Assembly: GCF_030159255.1 (NCBI RefSeq)
Contig: NZ_BSCT01000047.1
Coordinates: forward strand, 1 to 55,757
Source: Bradyrhizobium sp. SSBR45G
GTDB lineage: Bacteria; Pseudomonadota; Alphaproteobacteria; Rhizobiales; Xanthobacteraceae
Direction of reading: 5' to 3'
Length of the DNA stretch: 55,757 nucleotides
Within the stretch, counting starts at the first letter, position 1; every line of letters starts with the position of its first letter. The position numbers and the translations under genes were made by a program. Shown here in pieces: positions 51,871-55,757 of the stretch. Below the pieces are notes generated by a model that was given only the letters and a program-made list of their open reading frames with translations, did no database searches and had not been told where the DNA came from.

Positions 51871-52155
51871 ATGTTCAAGCTCGCACTTGCTGTTTTGTTC
51901 ACGCTGTCGGTGGCCGTCACCGCTGCGCGCGCGCAGATGGTGCCGACCGACGCGCAGCGCGCCGCCTGCCAGGCCGACTATGACAGGTTCTGCCTCGGCA
52001 TGATCCCCGGCGGCGGCCGCATCATCGGCTGCCTCACGCGCAACTATGCGCAGCTGGCGGACGCCTGCAAGAAGATGCTCGACGCCGCCAAGGACGAGAC
52101 CAAGGACGAGAGCAAGTCCAAGGAGGAGATCAAGGGGGCGGCCAAGACGGAGTAG
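51871..52155 (+). CDS. Small secreted Cys-rich-repeat protein
   Basis: This 94-residue protein has a signal peptide (FKLALAVLFTLSVAVTAARA). One Cys-rich repeat follows: ACQADYDRFCLGMIPGGGRI, then IGCLTRNYAQLADACKKML. The pattern of four cysteines matches the Golgi-apparatus-protein-1 (Cys_rich_FGFR) repeat found in many alphaproteobacterial secreted proteins. The end is a Lys/Glu/Asp-rich tail. A GGGAGAAGG site precedes the ATG. The function is unknown. Confidence 0.85.
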   Translation: MFKLALAVLFTLSVAVTAARAQMVPTDAQRAACQADYDRFCLGMIPGGGRIIGCLTRNYAQLADACKKMLDAAKDETKDESKSKEEIKGAAKTE

Positions 52156-52385
52156 GGCGCAACCCGCTCAATCGGCGGCCGGAATCGTCCTCGCGGCCGC
52201 GACGACCTCCGCCTGCAGCGGCAAAGGCAGAGCGCGCGTGCGATCACCACCGTTCCATGAGCCTCGCGTCTGCGGTTCCGCGCGCAACAAAGCCATGCGC
52301 ATCGCCCGATGGTCGCGGGCCGGGCGGCGGCGTATGGATTGCGCCAGGAACCGCCCGGCGAGACCGGGCGATACGACGGAGCGAG

Positions 52386-53411
52386 ATGATGGACTATCGA
52401 CGGCTCGGCCATTCCGGCCTGCGGGTGCCGGTGCTCAGCTTCGGCACCGCGACCTTCGGCGGCAGCAACGACTTCTTCAAGGCCTGGGGCGCCACCGACG
52501 CGGGCGGCGCCGCGAGGCTGATCGACGTCTGCCTCGATCACGGCATCTCGATGTTCGACAGCGCCGACGTCTATTCGGATGGCCTCGCCGAGAGCATTCT
52601 CGGCCAGGCCATCAAGGGCAAGCGCGACCGGCTCCTGATCTCGACCAAGGCGACGTTTCCGAGGGGCGGCGGTCCGAACGATTACGGCTCGTCGCGCCAG
52701 CATCTGATCGACGCCGTCGACGGCTCGCTGAAGCGGCTCGGCGTCGACCACATCGATCTGTTCCAGCTGCACGGCCAGGACTACAACACGCCGGTCGAGG
52801 AGACCCTGGCTGTGCTCGACGGCTTCGTGCGCGCCGGCAAGATCCGCTACATCGGCTGCTCGAATTTTTCCGGCTGGCACCTGATGAAGTCGCTGGCGTC
52901 GTCCGAGCGCTACGGCACTCAGCGCTATGTCGCGCACCAGGCCTACTACTCGCTGCTGAACCGCGACTATGAGTGGGAGCTGATGCCGCTCGGCCGCGAC
53001 CAGGGCGTCGGCGCGGTGATCTGGAGCCCGCTCGGCTGGGGCAAGCTGACCGGCAAGATCCGCAGGGGGCAGCCGGCCAAGCCCGGCACCCGCGCCCATG
53101 ACATCGCCGGCACCGGTCCGCAGTTCGAGGAAGCGCGGCTCTATCGCATCGTCGATGCGCTCGACGCCGCCGCCAAGGACACCGGCAAGACCATCCCGCA
53201 GGTGGCGCTGAACTGGCTGCTGCAGCGTCCGACCGTCTCGACCCTGATCGTCGGCGCGCGCAACGAGGCCCAGCTGATCGAGAACATCGGCGCCGTCGGC
53301 TGGAGCCTGACCCCCGAGCAAATCGCCCGCCTCGACGCCGCCAGCGACACCCCGCCAGCCTATCCGGTCTGGCACCAGCGCGGCTTCCCGATGCTGAACG
53401 AGCGAGGGTAG
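52386..53411 (+). CDS. Aldo/keto reductase
   Basis: This 341-residue NADPH-dependent (alpha/beta)8 protein starts MMDYRRLGHSGLRVPVLSFG. It has D-x4-Y in FDSADVYSDG, then K in ISTKATF and H in DLFQLHGQD, the AKR tetrad. It has the length and motifs of the YhdN/Tas-like AKR group. The ATG at 52386 has GGAG upstream; an earlier in-frame start was rejected. A perfect 7-bp hairpin (52352-52370) precedes it. It likely reduces an aldehyde or ketone of unknown identity. Confidence 0.93.
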   Translation: MMDYRRLGHSGLRVPVLSFGTATFGGSNDFFKAWGATDAGGAARLIDVCLDHGISMFDSADVYSDGLAESILGQAIKGKRDRLLISTKATFPRGGGPNDYGSSRQHLIDAVDGSLKRLGVDHIDLFQLHGQDYNTPVEETLAVLDGFVRAGKIRYIGCSNFSGWHLMKSLASSERYGTQRYVAHQAYYSLLNRDYEWELMPLGRDQGVGAVIWSPLGWGKLTGKIRRGQPAKPGTRAHDIAGTGPQFEEARLYRIVDALDAAAKDTGKTIPQVALNWLLQRPTVSTLIVGARNEAQLIENIGAVGWSLTPEQIARLDAASDTPPAYPVWHQRGFPMLNERG

Positions 53412-53680
53412 GTCAATTCGGTGACAGTGCACTTAATATCGCAGCCGAAGGGGCGGCGCGTGCTAAAGGCGCCGTACTCGAAATCCTGCAACCGGAAAAC
53501 GAGAGTGCTTCTACCGCGTCAAATAACTCGATCCGAATCCTGGATCACCAGACTCAAAACAATATGATCATTGGTGGTCCTTTTCGAAAGGTGGCGCATC
53601 GACGGCGTTTAATGTGGAAGCCGCGTGTCGGGTAAGCAACGGTCCAGGGGAAAGTGGTTTAGGCTGCGACGGAGTTGGAA
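53412..53680. other. AT-richer spacer with a long frame lacking a start
   Basis: From 53420 a frame stays open for about 70 codons to a TAA near 53635 (for example AKGAVLEILQPENESASTAS and QNNMIIGGPFRKVAH), but it has no early start codon. It may be a relic. The first copy of the direct repeat (caattcggtgacagtgc, 53414-53430) starts here. Base use differs from the neighbours. Confidence 0.35.
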
Positions 53681-53956
53681 TTGACAGAGGTAACTTTCAA
53701 AGACTACCACAGTAAAGCTTACGCCTGCATTCACGTAGCTTTGCGTCACAGACCAATTTTGCTGGTGGATCACACAGATGGAGTTTGGCAATTCTTGTGT
53801 GGATCTTCCCACGAACCTTCTGAATGCCGCGTTGTTGGCATTGGGCATCTCTTCGACTTTGATTCTTCATTGATTGAGTTGTTGAGTCTGCCAGACGGTA
53901 CGGAGGCAAGTCGTGTCGATGCGAACTCGCCTTGGAGTCGCAGCCGAAGTCGGTGA
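53681..53956 (+). CDS. Small immunity-like/unknown conserved protein
   Basis: This protein of about 91 residues starts at TTG 53681, with GGAG six bases upstream; 53675 is an alternative. The composition is notably less GC-rich than the neighbours. It has the look of a known small family: an opening with CIHVALRHRPILLVDHTDG, then WQFLCGSSHEP, VVGIGHLFDFDSSLIELLSL and an end with W. I recall that pattern from unassigned bacterial proteins of immunity-like type, but I could not verify it. Its place in an AT-richer, repeat-flanked segment suggests horizontal transfer. Confidence 0.6.
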   Translation: MTEVTFKDYHSKAYACIHVALRHRPILLVDHTDGVWQFLCGSSHEPSECRVVGIGHLFDFDSSLIELLSLPDGTEASRVDANSPWSRSRSR

Positions 53957-54310
53957 CATGCACCGGCCGGCGCAGCCCAGGTTAGCTTGCGCCTAGGCAT
54001 GTCTAAGTGCCGTTGAAGGACGCGATAAGAGACACGTCGACCTGACATTCAAGCCGTACAAAAAAGTGAGCGGTGTGCGGGAGGGCCGTGGGCAAGCATC
54101 CGGCCTCAAGCTGGCAAGGTCGGAGCGCATTGGGCAGCACGGGGCGGTTTTGGCAGCGGGATGGCGTGCGCTCAAGGCGTCGTCATCCGCGCTGAGCGGG
54201 TTGCAAGTTTTACAAGCGCGGTTGGGGATCCGTGCGGTCCGCTGGTGCAGGACCACGGCTCGCGCCGCCGTCACTTGCGGCCATCGCAAGCCTGTGCCAC
54301 TGGCATGGTC
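53957..54310. other. Spacer upstream of aroA
   Basis: These 354 bases hold no supported gene. Several frames are open because of high GC, and their translations are Arg-rich. The aroA start area has no strong ribosome site. Confidence 0.35.
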
Positions 54311-55567
54311 ATGTCCTCGCCCCCGCTCGCCATCATTCCGCCCACGCATCCGCTCGTCGGCAGGGTCACGCCGCCCGGCAGCAAGTCGATCACCAACCGC
54401 GCCTTGCTGCTGGCCGCGCTTGCGCGCGGCAGGAGCCATCTCACCGGTGCGCTGAAGTCCAGGGATACGACGCTGATGGCGGCGGCCCTGCGGCAGATGG
54501 GGGTTGCTGTCGACGAGCCCGACGACACCAGCTTCGTCGTCACGAGCCCAGGGGCGTTGAGCAGGCCGGACGGACCGCTGATGCTCGGCAATGCCGGAAC
54601 GGCGATGCGCTTTCTCACGGCGGCCGTGGCGCTGTGCCGGGGGACCGTCGTTCTCGATGGCGACGACGCCATGCGCAAGCGCCCGATCGGCCCGCTTCTC
54701 GTGGCGATGCGGTCGCTCGGCATCGCGGCCGGCGCGGCGACCGGCTGCCCGCCGGTGACGGTGGAGGGACGCGGGCATTTCGGTGCGGGCCGGGTCGAGA
54801 TCGACGGCTCGCTGTCGAGCCAGTACGTCTCGGCGCTGCTGATGGCGGCGGCCTGCGGCGAAGGTCCGATCGATGTCGCGCTCGCCGGCCAGGACCTCGA
54901 CGCGCGCGGCTATGTCGACCTCACGGTCGCCGCGATGACGGCGTTCGGAGCCAGGGTGACGGCGGTCGACCGCACCACCTGGCGCGTCGAGCCGACCGGC
55001 TACCGCGCGACCGACTTCGTCATCGAGCCCGATGCCTCGGCCTCGACCTATCTGTGGGCGGCCGAAGTGCTGACGGAAGGCCGCATCGACCTCGGCGTGC
55101 CGATCGAGGCCTTCACCCAGCCCGACGCGCAGGCCGCGCGGCTGATCAGGACGTTTCCGCACCTGCCTGCGGTGATCGACGGGTCGCAGATGCAGGACGC
55201 CGTGCCGACGCTGGCGGTGCTCGCCGCCTTCAACGCCACGCCGGTCCGTTTCACCGGCATCGCCAACCTCCGCGTCAAGGAATGCGATCGCATCCGCGCG
55301 CTGGCCACGGAGCTGTCGCGCATCCGTCCCGGCCTCGGCCGCGAGGACGGCGACGACCTCGTCGTCGCCGCCGATCCGGCGCTCGCCGGGCAGACGCTGC
55401 CGGCGCGCATCGAAACCTACGAGGACCATCGCATCGCCATGAGCCTCGCGCTCGCCGCCTTGCGGATCGGCGGCATCGTCATCCTCGACCCCGCCTGCGT
55501 CGGCAAGACCTATCCCGGCTATTGGGATGCGCTGCGCTCGCTCGGCGTGGAGACGCGCCCGGCCTGA
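54311..55567 (+). CDS. aroA: 3-phosphoshikimate 1-carboxyvinyltransferase (EPSP synthase)
   Basis: This 418-residue enzyme transfers enolpyruvate from PEP to shikimate-3-phosphate, making chorismate precursor. PGSKSITNRALLLAALARG (residues 20-38) and LGNAGTAMRFL are the PEP-side loops, and EDHRIAMSLALAAL lies near the end. The loop has Phe where the usual class I motif has Pro (GNAGTAMRP), and it is not the class II GNAATGCR type normal for rhizobia. The start could be 54305 or 54311. It lies alone, away from any aro genes, in a segment with foreign features; it is probably a second copy. Confidence 0.92.
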   Translation: MSSPPLAIIPPTHPLVGRVTPPGSKSITNRALLLAALARGRSHLTGALKSRDTTLMAAALRQMGVAVDEPDDTSFVVTSPGALSRPDGPLMLGNAGTAMRFLTAAVALCRGTVVLDGDDAMRKRPIGPLLVAMRSLGIAAGAATGCPPVTVEGRGHFGAGRVEIDGSLSSQYVSALLMAAACGEGPIDVALAGQDLDARGYVDLTVAAMTAFGARVTAVDRTTWRVEPTGYRATDFVIEPDASASTYLWAAEVLTEGRIDLGVPIEAFTQPDAQAARLIRTFPHLPAVIDGSQMQDAVPTLAVLAAFNATPVRFTGIANLRVKECDRIRALATELSRIRPGLGREDGDDLVVAADPALAGQTLPARIETYEDHRIAMSLALAALRIGGIVILDPACVGKTYPGYWDALRSLGVETRPA

Positions 55568-55757
55568 GCCCGAGGTGAGCCTCTCGCTGCGCCTGCCAAA
55601 TATCGAGGGGTTCGCAGCCTCAACGAGATCCGACATCGCAATGAATGGCTAGGCGGCGAACTCGCCTGCTTGTTCGAGTTCTTTGCCAATTTGGTGACAG
55701 TGCTGGACTGCACCCCTCAAGTGAGACACGATAATCTCAGTGACAGTGCGGTTGCCA
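55568..55757. other. Intergenic end of window with direct repeats
   Basis: No gene is visible to the window end. The second copy of the direct repeat (caatttggtgacagtgc, 55687-55703) and a third partial one (tgacagtgc, 55741-55749) lie here. Confidence 0.5.

Noticed and set aside
53993..55636. 547-codon minus-strand frame opposite aroA
   Set aside because: Arg/His/Asp-rich shadow with no start context; the plus strand has full EPSP synthase motifs.

Overview
The window is high-GC DNA (about 65% by eye) that reads as the chromosome of an alphaproteobacterium, most likely Bradyrhizobium or a close relative. The reasons are a radA-cvpA-purF block next to an SDR gene, numerous palindromic intergenic repeats of the kinds that litter Bradyrhizobium genomes, many small lineage-restricted secreted proteins, and a textbook EcfG (general stress sigma factor) promoter. 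It is not a phage, plasmid core or CRISPR region; most of it is catabolic, transport and envelope chromosome.

Layout. (1) 0.4-6.1 kb, plus strand: an acyl-CoA type catabolic set of thiolase-like protein, DUF35 zinc-ribbon/OB protein, double-hotdog MaoC hydratase, MFE-2-like SDR, DapA-like aldolase/lyase and NUDIX hydrolase. (2) 6.2-8.9 kb: a hybrid-free PAS-PAS histidine kinase. (3) 9-17 kb: a run of small, mostly unknown genes (secreted Cys-rich and His-rich proteins, DUF3775, host-attachment/baeRF12 protein, two tandem paralogous 62-64 aa proteins, a ClpP-like mini-protein, an H1-like Lys-rich protein) with an acyltransferase-3 and tRNA-Arg(UCG). (4) 17.3-20.6 kb: photolyase, and a Cache-HAMP chemoreceptor. 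(5) 20.6-27.8 kb, minus strand: hyuA-hyuB (hydantoinase/oxoprolinase) followed by a TRAP transporter dctP-dctQ-dctM, the group being split by repeat elements. (6) 28.3-32.9 kb: TetA-like MFS exporter, orphan LivK-type binding protein, NHL-repeat protein, TetR regulator. (7) 33-35.5 kb: three overlapping lipoprotein genes, the middle one a patatin-like phospholipase. (8) 35.7-41.7 kb: ferredoxin, SDR, purF, cvpA, radA, TauE/SafE permease. (9) 42-47.3 kb: small helical protein, LssY-C protein, and an amidase (Tat)/outer-membrane-like/DHA2-MFS operon. (10) 48-53.4 kb: GlsB-like membrane protein, AraC regulator divergent from an alpha/beta hydrolase, xthA, Cys-rich secreted protein, aldo/keto reductase. 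(11) 53.4-55.7 kb: an AT-richer segment with an immunity-like small protein and a class-atypical aroA, flanked by a 17-bp direct repeat.

The most unusual material is the three-lipoprotein patatin operon, the DR-flanked small protein/aroA segment, the thiolase-like/DUF35 pair in which both usual cysteines are absent or displaced, and the dense cluster of unknown small secreted genes with an EcfG promoter. All functional statements rest on reading motifs in the translated sequence; no database search was run.
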